Source of the DNA: Lachnospiraceae bacterium
GTDB lineage: Bacteria > Bacillota > Clostridia > Lachnospirales > Lachnospiraceae
Assembly: GCA_017428265.1 (NCBI GenBank)
Contig: JAFRRD010000006.1
Location: 1 to 38,057, forward strand
Length of the DNA stretch: 38,057 bases
Reading direction: 5' to 3'
Below the pieces are notes generated by a model. The model made no database searches and had not been told where the DNA came from. It was given only the letters and a program-made list of their open reading frames with translations. Made by a program: the position numbers and the translations under genes. Shown one piece after another: positions 24,396 through 32,235 of this stretch; position 1 is the stretch's first letter; the number at the start of each line of letters is the position of its first letter.

Positions 24396-25025
24396 ATGAA
24401 GATCATGCTGCTTTGCGGCAGCCCGCACGAGAAGGGCTGCTCGGCCGAGGTCCTGAAGATCCTTCAGGAGAAATTCAAGACCGCAGACATTGAAACGGAA
24501 GTCTTCTGGATCGGCACGGAACCGATCAGCGGCTGCACCGCGTGCATGGCCTGCGGCAAACTGGGAAGATGCCGGATCGATGACGGCGTCAATGCCTTTA
24601 GCGAACGGATGAAGGCCTGCGACGCACTCGTGATCGCGGCGCCCGTTCATTTTGCTTCCGCGCCCGGCGCGCTGATCTCCTTCCTCGACCGGGTCTTCTA
24701 CACGGCGCGCTTCAGTCGCGAAGCCTTTGCCGGTAAGCCCGCTGCCGTGATCGTGTCGGCGCGGCGCATGGGCACCACGAGCGCCATCGACGTGCTGAAC
24801 AAGTACGTGACCTACATGGAAATGCCGCTCGTGTCCGGCCGCTACTGGGCCGCCGTCCACGGCAGGACGCCCGAGGAGGTCCGCCGCGACGAAGAGGGCG
24901 TGCAGACCGTGAAGGATATCGCCGACAACATGGTCTGGCTCCTTCGCTGCCTCGAGGCAGGCCGGAAAGCCGGTATCGAAATGCCGGAAAAAGGACCGCT
25001 CCCGAAGACCCATTTCATCCGCTGA
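24396..25025 (+). CDS. Iron-sulfur flavoprotein (NADPH-dependent FMN reductase family)
   Basis: 209 residues with a flavodoxin-like fold: FMN phosphate loop MLLCGSPHEKGCSAEVL and AAPVHFASAPGALISFLDR. The compact cluster motif CTACMACGKLGRC (Cys47, 50, 53, 59; CX2CX2CX5C) is that of archaeal and clostridial Isf proteins, which bind one [4Fe-4S] cluster next to FMN and carry electrons. It follows the cyclo-ligase gene by 6 nt and ends the one-carbon operon, so a redox role linked to folate one-carbon flow is possible, but the family is also common alone. A terminator follows 20 nt downstream. Confidence 0.88.
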   Translation: MKIMLLCGSPHEKGCSAEVLKILQEKFKTADIETEVFWIGTEPISGCTACMACGKLGRCRIDDGVNAFSERMKACDALVIAAPVHFASAPGALISFLDRVFYTARFSREAFAGKPAAVIVSARRMGTTSAIDVLNKYVTYMEMPLVSGRYWAAVHGRTPEEVRRDEEGVQTVKDIADNMVWLLRCLEAGRKAGIEMPEKGPLPKTHFIR

Positions 25026-25044
25026 CATCAGTTCGCAGCAATAT

Positions 25045-25071
25045 AAAAGCGCCGCAGCCGCGGCGCTTTTT
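25045..25071. terminator. Bidirectional terminator
   Basis: GCGCCGC (25049-25055) pairs with GCGGCGC (25060-25066) around a 4-nt loop, with A4 before and T5 after. It lies between the convergent flavoprotein and ICMT-like genes. Confidence 0.85.
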
Positions 25072-25120
25072 CATGTCCGGGAACATTCCTGGGGCGTTTC
25101 CGGAATATTTCCCCGGAGCC

Positions 25121-25792
25121 TTACCAGATATGCGGAATCAGCCGGCTTCTGACCTTCTGTTTGTATTCCGCGTAGCCCTCGAGCTCTTTTTCCAGCACTT
25201 TCTCCTCGCCGCGGATGCGCTTGGCGATGATCGGCAGGTAGAGCAGCATGACCGCGAAGGAAAGGATGCTCCCGAGGACGAGCGGCATGCTCAGAAAGAG
25301 GAAAACGGTGGCGGAATACATGGGGTGGCGGACGATGCCGTAGAGGCCGGTATCCACGACCTTCTGGCCCTCCCGGACCTCGATCGTGCGGGAGAGGTAT
25401 TCATTTTCCCGCAGCACTTCGCCGAACATCGCATAGGCCAGCAGGAAAATGACCGCGCCGAGAACGACCGCCCAGCGGGGCATCCGGATCCAGCCGAAAC
25501 GGTAGTTCAGCCCGGCCAGTACGAAGGCGGCAATGAACATCAGGCCGCTCCAGCGGATCACGTCCTTCTGGTCGGACTGCGTTTCCTTGGCTTTCAGGCG
25601 GCTCCGGAGCAGTTCCGGAGCCTTGAAATACATGACGATCCCCGCAATGAACATGGGAACGAAGAGCAGGACCATCAGCATCCAGCCGTTCGGCCAGGCG
25701 AGGGTCCCCGCAGGCAGGAAAAGAAGAACGCCGAGCAGGACGATGCCTGCGGCGATCTTGATCAGACCGTCTTTCAGCAAGCCTTTGTTCAT
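25121..25792 (-). CDS. ICMT-like integral membrane methyltransferase
   Basis: 223 residues with about five hydrophobic helices and the isoprenylcysteine carboxyl methyltransferase/PEMT-type C-terminal signature: DTGLYGIVRHPMYSA, where the RHP block binds S-adenosylmethionine, then EEKVLEKELEGYAEYKQKVR and a final RLIPHIW. Bacterial members are mostly uncharacterised and methylate small molecules or lipids rather than prenylated proteins. Its ATG overlaps the stop of the alpha/beta hydrolase gene by 4 nt (ATGA), so the two form a two-gene operon. Confidence 0.85.
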   Translation of the reverse strand: MNKGLLKDGLIKIAAGIVLLGVLLFLPAGTLAWPNGWMLMVLLFVPMFIAGIVMYFKAPELLRSRLKAKETQSDQKDVIRWSGLMFIAAFVLAGLNYRFGWIRMPRWAVVLGAVIFLLAYAMFGEVLRENEYLSRTIEVREGQKVVDTGLYGIVRHPMYSATVFLFLSMPLVLGSILSFAVMLLYLPIIAKRIRGEEKVLEKELEGYAEYKQKVRSRLIPHIW

Positions 25793-26595
25793 GACAGACA
25801 GAACTCCTTTACGATTTTCAGATAATCTTTTGCTTCCTCGTAGAGGCCGTGGCTGAGCCCCTCGTACATGTGCAGGCGGCAGCCGTGGATCCGTTCGGCG
25901 ATCTCGACCGAGGCCTGCCCGGTCACGATCTTATCCTCCGTCCCGCCGATCACAAGTGTCGGGCAGGCGATACGGCCGAGCTCTTCGTATGTGTCGTGGG
26001 TGAGGCAGGACTCCGCCTGGGTGAGGAAGCGGTCAAAGCTTTTCGGCTTGCCGAAGTTGCCGAGAAGGCCGTATTCCAACTTCGCCGCCTTCAGCTTTTT
26101 CGGGGAATAGGAGCGCTCCGCCGTGTCGAGCATGATGCCGCGGTAATCGCCGCGTCTTGCCATGTCCGTCCAGACGCCGATCGCTTCGCGGACGGTATCG
26201 TTCGGACGGGAAAGCGTGACCGTCAGGACCAGCTTTTCCACCTTCTCCGGGTGGTCGAGGGCGAGCCACTGCGCGACCATCCCGCCCTGCGAGACGCCGT
26301 CGACGGCAGCGCTTCCGATCCCGAGCCGGTCCATGACGAGGGCCAGGTCCGCTGCCATTTCCCGTGTCGTCATGTGCGCCGGCAGCTCCGCCCGGCGGCT
26401 GAAGACCCAGACCGTAAAGTCCTTCGCGAGTTCGCGGTAGAGCAGGGCGAAGGGGAGCGCTATGCCCTTTACGGTCTTCAGGCCGTCGCCGACGCCCGGG
26501 ATCATGATGAGCGTGCGCGCACCGCTGCCGAAACGGATGCAGTCCGTTCCGCCGGCGGGCAGGTCAAGATGTATGTTCTTCGCGTTCAGGATCAT
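25789..26595 (-). CDS. Alpha/beta hydrolase
   Basis: 268 residues with a complete triad: nucleophile elbow GVSQGG (Ser102), acid IGGTEDKIV (Asp221) and base GLSHGLY (His249). The oxyanion region is MIPGVGDG. Such enzymes cleave esters, lactones, amides or peptides, and the sequence gives no substrate. There is no signal peptide. It is the first gene of a pair with the ICMT-like methyltransferase, so a methyl ester of the same compound could be a shared substrate, though this is only a suggestion from context. Confidence 0.88.
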   Translation of the reverse strand: MILNAKNIHLDLPAGGTDCIRFGSGARTLIMIPGVGDGLKTVKGIALPFALLYRELAKDFTVWVFSRRAELPAHMTTREMAADLALVMDRLGIGSAAVDGVSQGGMVAQWLALDHPEKVEKLVLTVTLSRPNDTVREAIGVWTDMARRGDYRGIMLDTAERSYSPKKLKAAKLEYGLLGNFGKPKSFDRFLTQAESCLTHDTYEELGRIACPTLVIGGTEDKIVTGQASVEIAERIHGCRLHMYEGLSHGLYEEAKDYLKIVKEFCLS

Positions 26596-26623
26596 GTCTC
26601 TGCCTCCTGCACTTGCTGCCTAT

Positions 26624-26653
26624 ACCATAGCATATTTTCGACGGCAGGGTCAA
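26624..26653 (-). promoter_or_regulatory. Promoter of the alpha/beta hydrolase gene
   Basis: On the minus strand TTGACC (26653-26648), 18 bp, TATGGT (26629-26624), about 30 nt before the ATG at 26595. Confidence 0.55.
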
Positions 26654-26695
26654 TTGCGAAAAGTCCGGGCAGATGCCGGCGGAAATGCTGAAACG

Positions 26696-26743
26696 GCCTG
26701 AAATACAGGCGTTCCGGCATACGAAAAGGCTGGACATACAGCC
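26696..26743. promoter_or_regulatory. Two similar dyads upstream of the MATE gene
   Basis: GCCTG-AAATA-CAGGC (26696-26710) and GGCTG-GACATA-CAGCC (26728-26743) are separate inverted repeats of the same style, with centres about 32 bp (three turns) apart. The second covers the -35 box of the MATE promoter. They may be operator sites; no regulator gene is adjacent. Confidence 0.4.
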
Positions 26744-26759
26744 GTCTGCCCGCTATAAT
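26731..26759 (+). promoter_or_regulatory. Promoter of the MATE-STAS operon
   Basis: TGGACA (26731-26736), 17 bp, TATAAT (26754-26759), with the ATG at 26788. Confidence 0.7.
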
Positions 26760-26787
26760 TCATAGTGTTTTACGAAAGGAAACGCTT

Positions 26788-28539
26788 ATGATACGAAAGA
26801 TCTTCCGGCAGATGCTGGTAGCACAAATACTGTCCGCGATGACGGTCATGCTCTGCATGCTGGTCGACAGCATTATGATCGGCCGTTTTCTCGGCGTGGA
26901 TTCGATGAGTGCCTACGGGCTGGCGAACCCGATCCTTCTGGCGTTCGCGGCGTACGGCACCATGCTTTCCGCTGGCATCCAGGTGATGTGCGGCAAAACG
27001 ATGGGCGCGGGCGATCGTGAAGGGACCGATGCGTGCTTTTCCGCTTCGGCGGTGATGGCGCTTTCGGTGGCTCTCGCGGGAACGCTGCTGATCCTTTTGT
27101 TCCTGACGCCCGTCTGCACCCTGCTCGGCGCCGGTACGCCCGGCACGGCCGACCCGGTCTTTGACCTCACCCGCGATTATCTGAAGGGCTTCATCATCGG
27201 TGCGCCGGCCTTCATCACGGCGCAGATCATGGTGCCTTTCCTGCAGATCTCCGGCAACCGCCTGCGTCTGGCTCTGGCTGTTGTGCTGATGACCGTCAGC
27301 GACATCATTTTCGATCTGCTCAACGTCTTCGTCTTCCGCGGCGGGACCCTGGGCATGGGCCTTGCCTCGAGCCTCAGCTACTACATCGCCCTGGCGGTGG
27401 CCCTACCGTATTTCTTCAAAAAGGACTGCATGTTCAAGCTGAAGCTGAAGGCGGCGACCGGCAGGGTCTGCGGCGCGATCGTCAAATACGGCGTGCCGAC
27501 CGTGATCAATGCGCTCGCGATGGTCGTCCTGGTCTTCACGCTGAACAAGGTCCTGCTGTCCGTGGGCGGCAAGGGCGCCGTCGCGTCCTACTCCGTGATC
27601 TCCACGGTGGGCAATATCTGCTATTCCTTCAGTTCCGGCGCGGGCTCGGTGGCTCTGCTCCTGGCGGCCATTTTCTACAGTGACGAGGACAGGAGCGCCA
27701 TCCATACCCTGGTCCGGACCATGAGCACGCACGCCATCGTGATGGATATCGCCGTGATCGCGGCCGTGCTGATCGCGGCGCCGGCGCTGGTGGGCCTTTT
27801 CCTGGAAGACCCTTCGGCGACGGACATGGCCGTGCGCGGGCTGCGGCTCTTTTCCCTTTCGCTGCTTCCCTGCTCGCTGAACAGCACGCTGAAGAATTAC
27901 TACCAGGGGATCAGCCGCGTCAAACTCACCGAGGTCATTTCGGTGCTGCAGAACATGGCCTTCCCGGTGCTGGCGGCGCTCATTTTCAGCCGTTTCATGG
28001 GCACCGACGGCGTGTGGATCTGCTTCCTCTTCGGGGAAACGATGACGCTCATCGTCATCTGCCTCATCGTCTGGAAAAAGACCGGTAAGGTCTCGGCCTC
28101 CGCGGAGGCCTTTGCCCTGCTGCCCGATGACTTCGGCGTGCCGGCTGCGGATACGCTGGAAATGTCGGTGAGGTCGGCTGAAGAAGCGGCGGATGCGTCC
28201 CTGAAGGCGGCGGATTTCTGCAGGGCGCACGGCGAAAGCGCGCGCAGCAGCACATTCATTTCGCTCTGCGTGGAAGAGATGGTCAACAACATCGTGACGC
28301 ACGGCTTCCGCGAAGGGAAGGACTACCAGAGCGTAGACATCCGCATCCTGTTCAAGAAGGACGAAAAGATCATCCGTATCCGCGACAACTGCATCGGTTT
28401 CGACCCTGTTGAATACCTGAAGATCCACGAGACGGACGATCCGCTCGCCCACATCGGCATCCGAATGGTCATGAAAATGGTCAAACGCGCCAATTACGTC
28501 AATTCCCTCGGCCTGAACAACCTGACCCTGGTCCTGTAG
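26788..28539 (+). CDS. MATE family transporter with C-terminal SpoIIAB/RsbW-like ATPase domain
   Basis: 583 residues. Residues 1 to about 445 are a full MATE transporter of about 12 membrane helices, with the family pattern MLVDSIMIGRFLGVDSMSAYGLANPI near the N-terminus split over helices 1-2 and a repeat half starting near VKYGVPTVINAL. Residues about 455-583 are a cytoplasmic GHKL ATPase domain of the anti-sigma kinase type: N-box EEMVNNIVTHGF (Glu497, Asn501), G1 box IRDNCIGFDP (Asp533, Gly537) and G2 box HIGIRMV (555-561). The spacing of Glu and Asn matches SpoIIAB Glu46/Asn50. This joins drug/metabolite export to a partner-switching kinase. The STAS gene that follows is the obvious partner. 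Confidence 0.9.
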   Translation: MIRKIFRQMLVAQILSAMTVMLCMLVDSIMIGRFLGVDSMSAYGLANPILLAFAAYGTMLSAGIQVMCGKTMGAGDREGTDACFSASAVMALSVALAGTLLILLFLTPVCTLLGAGTPGTADPVFDLTRDYLKGFIIGAPAFITAQIMVPFLQISGNRLRLALAVVLMTVSDIIFDLLNVFVFRGGTLGMGLASSLSYYIALAVALPYFFKKDCMFKLKLKAATGRVCGAIVKYGVPTVINALAMVVLVFTLNKVLLSVGGKGAVASYSVISTVGNICYSFSSGAGSVALLLAAIFYSDEDRSAIHTLVRTMSTHAIVMDIAVIAAVLIAAPALVGLFLEDPSATDMAVRGLRLFSLSLLPCSLNSTLKNYYQGISRVKLTEVISVLQNMAFPVLAALIFSRFMGTDGVWICFLFGETMTLIVICLIVWKKTGKVSASAEAFALLPDDFGVPAADTLEMSVRSAEEAADASLKAADFCRAHGESARSSTFISLCVEEMVNNIVTHGFREGKDYQSVDIRILFKKDEKIIRIRDNCIGFDPVEYLKIHETDDPLAHIGIRMVMKMVKRANYVNSLGLNNLTLVL

Positions 28540-28574
28540 GCCCGCCTGAAATGTTTTGAAAGGAGACTTGGCTG

Positions 28575-28886
28575 ATGCTGAAGATCGATCTGAAAAAAGA
28601 AGAAAAAGACCTGACGGTGGTCCTGGACGGCCGTCTGGACACGACGGCCGCGCCTGAGGCGGAAGAGATGCTGCGCAGGGAACTTCCGGACTGTGAGTCA
28701 CTGACCGTCGACATGGAGAACCTGGAGTATATCTCGTCGGCCGGCCTCAGGGTGCTGATGTTTGCCAAGCGGGAACTGAAAAAGCAGGGCTGCGATGAGA
28801 TGAAACTGATCCATGTGAATGAGATCATCATGGAGATCTTCGAGATCACCGGTTTTTCGGATATCTTCGAGATCGAGACGGAATAA
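28575..28886 (+). CDS. STAS-domain anti-anti-sigma-like protein
   Basis: 103 residues forming a single STAS domain: VVLDGRLDTTAAPEAEEML, LTVDMENLEYISSAGLRVL and a C-terminal helix ending in FSDIFEIETE. The SSAGL segment (Ser54, Ser55) is the loop that carries the phosphorylatable serine in SpoIIAA/RsbV proteins; which serine is used depends on the alignment. AAGGAG precedes the ATG. It begins 35 nt after the MATE-kinase gene, with the terminator just downstream, so they form a two-gene operon. I infer that the kinase domain of the transporter binds and phosphorylates this protein. No sigma factor or PP2C phosphatase is in the window. Confidence 0.9.
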   Translation: MLKIDLKKEEKDLTVVLDGRLDTTAAPEAEEMLRRELPDCESLTVDMENLEYISSAGLRVLMFAKRELKKQGCDEMKLIHVNEIIMEIFEITGFSDIFEIETE

Positions 28887-28932
28887 AAAAAGCGGCGGAG
28901 GGGCACTGCGCCGCGTCCGCCGGAACCGATAT

Positions 28933-28963
28933 AAAAAAAGAGCGGCACCGCCGCTCTTTTTTT
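28933..28963. terminator. Bidirectional terminator
   Basis: GAGCGGC (28940-28946) pairs with GCCGCTC (28950-28956) around a 3-nt loop, flanked by A7 and T7. It ends the MATE-STAS operon and overlaps the stop of the minus-strand gene, whose long operon it also ends. Confidence 0.9.
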
Positions 28964-29369
28964 ATTCCTTCAGGGACCGCATCATGAGCATCGTAGGGAC
29001 GTTCAGCTCGTGGAGGCGCCCCTCGCCGTTCGTGTCCTCGCGAAGGTCAAGGAGGCGGAAGCCGGCTTCGAGCTGCCCGCCGATCTGCTCCTCCAGCGTG
29101 TGCGAGAACTGTACGCCGCAGTCATCTTCCGCGAGCTGCTTCATCTGCTCCGGATCCGTGAGCGGGTCGAAGAGGAGTTTTTTGCCGCGAAGGTCCCCGA
29201 ACCATTCGTGCGGCACCGGCCGGGTCGGCGTCAGGCCCACGTCCCATTCGCCCTGCAGGGCTTTTTCGTATACTTCGTGGGAGATGGGCGTTCCCCATTC
29301 CCAGCCTTCCTCGATCCAGCGGTCGATGGTCTCGGCATTGATCTTCTGATAATCGATCGTTTCGTTCAT
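28962..29369 (-). pseudogene. SAM methyltransferase with the SAM-binding core deleted in frame
   Basis: 135 residues starting MNETIDYQKI; AAAGG lies upstream. From memory of the family, the N-terminal part (RWIEEGWEWGTPISHEVYE through HEWFGDLRGKKLL) and the C-terminal part (DPEQMKQL, then CGVQFSHTLEEQIGGQL, GRLHELNVPT) match the two ends of a class I methyltransferase of about 240-250 residues. The segment that should follow GKKLL, which carries the glycine-rich SAM loop and the Rossmann core, is absent; the text jumps to FDPLTDPEQM at about base 29171 without a frameshift. It should not bind SAM. It is either a decaying gene or a small remnant kept for another role. It is the last gene of the long minus operon. 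Confidence 0.75.
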
Positions 29370-29406
29370 GAATGAATTCCTTTCTGTATCCTGCGCTGCC
29401 GGCGGC

Positions 29407-30198
29407 TCAGCCGATCGTGCAGAGTTTGCCTCGTAAAATGTAGCCGATCTTTTCGTAGCAGGCGTTTGACGGTACATAGTCGGCATTGGTATAGAGCATC
29501 GGCAGGCAGCCTTCCGCCTGCGCGAGGCAGCTGACCTGATACACCATGTTTTCGGCATAGTGCATCCGGCGGTATTCGGGGTGCGTGAAGACATAGTTTA
29601 CCGCGGCCATATTGCCGTTCGGCCCGTATTTGCAGCAGGCGACGTTCCGGCCCGCGGCATTCTGCCAGAAGAACATTCGGCCGCTTTCAATGGCGGCGCG
29701 GGCATCGGTGCGGTAGCCTTCGCGGTCCTTTTTGTCGATTCCGATGGCTTCATGGAAGAGGTCGAAACATTCAACAAGTTCTTCGAGATCCTCATCCGTG
29801 CAGCGGCGGAGCTGTCCGTCCGCTTTATCAGTCGGTTCGATGGGCTTCGGGCAGTCGTAGGCGAACATGTTCCGCTCAAGGCTTAAAGCGAGGCCGTCTG
29901 CCGCCGCCCGCCGGAGGAAGTATTCCGCAAGTTCGTATTTGAGGTTGAAGGTATGTGTCCCGTCCAGGAGGCCGTTATCCGCACTGAGACGGTACGCGCG
30001 CTCGAATTCCTCCTCCGAGGCGCCGTCCGGCGTCCAGATCCACACGGGATACGGGTGCGCGGAAAAGCAGATGATCAGCCGCTCGTGATCGGTCAGAAGC
30101 AGCGTGCAGTCCCCGCCCAGGATTCGGCGCAGGACAAAGAAAGTATAACGATCGCCCTCGAGCAGGGCAAAGTCTCTTTCATCGGCAAAATGGTCCAT
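29407..30198 (-). CDS. GNAT family N-acetyltransferase
   Basis: 263 residues. The C-terminal half is a GNAT fold: RRCTDEDLEELVECFDLFHEAIG, FFWQNAAGRNVACCKYG, MAAVNYVFTHPEYRRMHYAENMVYQV (the acetyl-CoA loop, with RRMHYA in place of RxxGxG/A) and PSNACYEKIGYILRGK at the end. The N-terminal 120 residues are the kind of beta-rich preamble seen in FR47-like or two-domain GNATs. AAGGAG precedes the ATG. The substrate is unknown. It sits 30 nt after the YdeI-like gene in a run of same-strand accessory enzymes. Confidence 0.82.
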   Translation of the reverse strand: MDHFADERDFALLEGDRYTFFVLRRILGGDCTLLLTDHERLIICFSAHPYPVWIWTPDGASEEEFERAYRLSADNGLLDGTHTFNLKYELAEYFLRRAAADGLALSLERNMFAYDCPKPIEPTDKADGQLRRCTDEDLEELVECFDLFHEAIGIDKKDREGYRTDARAAIESGRMFFWQNAAGRNVACCKYGPNGNMAAVNYVFTHPEYRRMHYAENMVYQVSCLAQAEGCLPMLYTNADYVPSNACYEKIGYILRGKLCTIG

Positions 30199-30228
30199 AA
30201 AATACTCCTTGTAAGGGCTGTTGGGCCG

Positions 30229-30789
30229 TTACTGATAGTATTTCTCTACCCCGCCGTAGCCGGTGATGAGCTTGTTGCGGCGGGTCTTTTCGATGAAGCT
30301 CGCAAGGCGCTTTTGAAACTCTTCGGAGCGCTTCCGCGCAGCTTCGATGTAGGCGATGCGGATGCGTTTGTAGGGCTTGGAAAACTTCTGATAGTTCTCC
30401 CACACTGTTTCATCCTGCCGCAGTGCTTCCATGATGTCTTCCGGCCAGACAAAGGGCGCCCGGATGACGGGCAGGACGCTGTCCCTGACCTTCGGATGGA
30501 TGAGGCCCTGCTCCTCCAGCCAGATGAGCCTCTCGATGTTCGGTTGGGAGTAGGGGCTGCCTTTTTTGCGCGGCGTAAAGCGGCGGATGCAGTGCAGTTC
30601 GTCCGGACGGCGGTTGGTGCTGTCAATCCAGCCGAAGCACAGCGCCTCCTCGACGGCGTCGTTGTAGGAAAGAGCCGGCTCGCCGGAAGCCTTCACGGGA
30701 AAGACGAACCAGACCTCATCGGTGGTCTCGAAATGTTCTTCGAGGTACTTGCGCCACTCGTTTCGGTCGGCGGTATAAAAGGTCTCCAT
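30229..30789 (-). CDS. YdeI/OmpD-associated family protein (bacteriocin-protection type)
   Basis: 186 residues. Family marks are an N-terminal EWRKYLEEHFETTDEVWFVF, then SYNDAVEEALCFGWIDS and RRFTPRKKGSPYSQPNIERL, and a C-terminal helix-rich part with KRIRIAYIEAARKRSEEF. Members have been linked to protection against antimicrobial peptides in some bacteria, but the mechanism is not known. There is no signal peptide. The gene starts 2 nt after the HD gene stop, so translation is coupled. Confidence 0.87.
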   Translation of the reverse strand: METFYTADRNEWRKYLEEHFETTDEVWFVFPVKASGEPALSYNDAVEEALCFGWIDSTNRRPDELHCIRRFTPRKKGSPYSQPNIERLIWLEEQGLIHPKVRDSVLPVIRAPFVWPEDIMEALRQDETVWENYQKFSKPYKRIRIAYIEAARKRSEEFQKRLASFIEKTRRNKLITGYGGVEKYYQ

Positions 30790-30791
30790 GA

Positions 30792-31415
30792 CTATGTTGC
30801 CTCCCCGCCTGTTCCGGGCGCAGGCTCCGTGTCCCGCACTTCTCCCAACTCTTCCTCCAGTTCATTCAGGAACGCCTCCAGGAAGGCGTGCCGGCCTTCA
30901 GCCAGTTGCTTTCCGCTTTCCGTATTCATCAGATCCTTAAGCAGCAGGAGCTTGTCGTAAAAATGCTGCACCGAGCCTTCGAGCGGGCGGCCGTGCTTCC
31001 CGCCGTAGGCGAAGGTCCTCGCGATGCCGACGGCGCCGAGTGCGTCCTGCCGGTCCGCATCCTGCACGATCTTTCCCTCAAGCGTCTCCGGGATGTGCCC
31101 GCGGTTCTGGCTGAAAGAGACCGTATTGACCACTTCGCAGATCCGGTCCGCGCGTTCTTCGGGAACACCGTTTTCAGCGAGGAAAGCACGCGCATTGGTG
31201 TTGTTTTCCGTGCGGAACAGCTTGTGATCGTCCGCGTCGTGAAGAAGCGCAGCCAGGGCAATCAGTTCCCGGTCGCAGTGAGGCTCATTTTCCGCGATCT
31301 TCATTGCGTTCCGGTACACGCGGAGCGTGTGGTCCGCGCCGTGGCCGTCCGCGTTATCCCGGAAGAGGGCGGTGATATATTCGATTGCCTTTTCGGAAAG
31401 ATTCTCGCCTGCCAT
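30792..31415 (-). CDS. HD-domain phosphohydrolase (YedJ-like)
   Basis: 207 residues from the ATG at 31415 (MAGENLSEKA), which lies 4 nt after the previous stop with GGAG before it; a frame start eight codons upstream would overlap that gene. The HD metal motif is complete: DGHGADHTLRVYRNA, LAALLHDADDHKLF (His-Asp) and VQDADRQDALGAVG (final Asp). This arrangement is that of the YedJ/HD-superfamily hydrolases of about 200-230 residues, probably acting on nucleotides or small phosphate esters. Confidence 0.87.
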   Translation of the reverse strand: MAGENLSEKAIEYITALFRDNADGHGADHTLRVYRNAMKIAENEPHCDRELIALAALLHDADDHKLFRTENNTNARAFLAENGVPEERADRICEVVNTVSFSQNRGHIPETLEGKIVQDADRQDALGAVGIARTFAYGGKHGRPLEGSVQHFYDKLLLLKDLMNTESGKQLAEGRHAFLEAFLNELEEELGEVRDTEPAPGTGGEAT

Positions 31416-31419
31416 TGCT

Positions 31420-32184
31420 TTACTCCGCGGAAAAATCAAAGAATTCCATCACATATTTGTTTGCCAGGCTCATCAGGACCGGATCCTGAAAGCGGTGGTC
31501 CGCCTTTTCGATGGGGATGAATTCGATCAGCTGGTCGTCAGCAAACTTCCGGCTGTCCTCGAAGGGGACGACCTCGTCCTTCGTCCCGTGCAGGATCAGC
31601 ATGTCCTCCGCCCAGTCCAGATAATCACGCTCCCGGATGTCGTTCGCTGCGAGCTCCTCCAGGAAGGCGCGGGTCACGAGGATATTCCGGTCGAAGCCGA
31701 CCTGCACGTCCTTTCCTTTCATGATCCGCTCCAGCTGCTCGGGGCCGATGATGGTATGCGTCAGGACGTCGTACATGCTGACCGCAGGGCAGCGGAGCGC
31801 AATCTTCTTGAACGGGCTGCCGTGCTCCGAGATGTACCTGAGCAGCAGATACCCGCCGAAGCTGGTCGCATAGGCGTAAAGCGTGGCGATGCCGAAGCCT
31901 TCACGGACTTCGCGGATCACGAGGTCCAGATAGGTCATGCAGTCGCCGAGCGTGATTTTTTTCTTCACGTCGTCGCCGTGGGACGGCCAGTTGAACACGA
32001 CCACGCACACGTCCCGATGCTTCGACAGGACCTTCTCCGCGAATTTATTTGCCGCGTTGTTGTCCTTGTGCCCCGCAAAACCCGTGCAGAAAATGACGGC
32101 TTTGGAGGCCGTCCCTTTTTCGGCGGAATAGAGCTTGCAGCGGATGTTGTGCCCTTGCGCATTGATCTCAAAGTATTTAAACAT
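31420..32184 (-). CDS. Alpha/beta hydrolase (S33-like)
   Basis: 254 residues. Nucleophile elbow YATSFGGY (Ser in the TSFGG motif), acid ILHGTKDEVVP and base KADHRFQ are all in place, and FCTGFAGHKD forms the oxyanion region. The fold resembles serine aminopeptidase S33/acyl esterase-type enzymes in which a cap domain (here about residues 130-190) sets specificity. The substrate is unknown. The stop is 4 nt before the HD gene, so they are co-transcribed. Confidence 0.87.
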   Translation of the reverse strand: MFKYFEINAQGHNIRCKLYSAEKGTASKAVIFCTGFAGHKDNNAANKFAEKVLSKHRDVCVVVFNWPSHGDDVKKKITLGDCMTYLDLVIREVREGFGIATLYAYATSFGGYLLLRYISEHGSPFKKIALRCPAVSMYDVLTHTIIGPEQLERIMKGKDVQVGFDRNILVTRAFLEELAANDIRERDYLDWAEDMLILHGTKDEVVPFEDSRKFADDQLIEFIPIEKADHRFQDPVLMSLANKYVMEFFDFSAE

Positions 32185-32235
32185 CAGTGTTCTCCGTATC
32201 AGCCCGTGCCGGCTGCCCCTGCTTACTGCAGGCGT

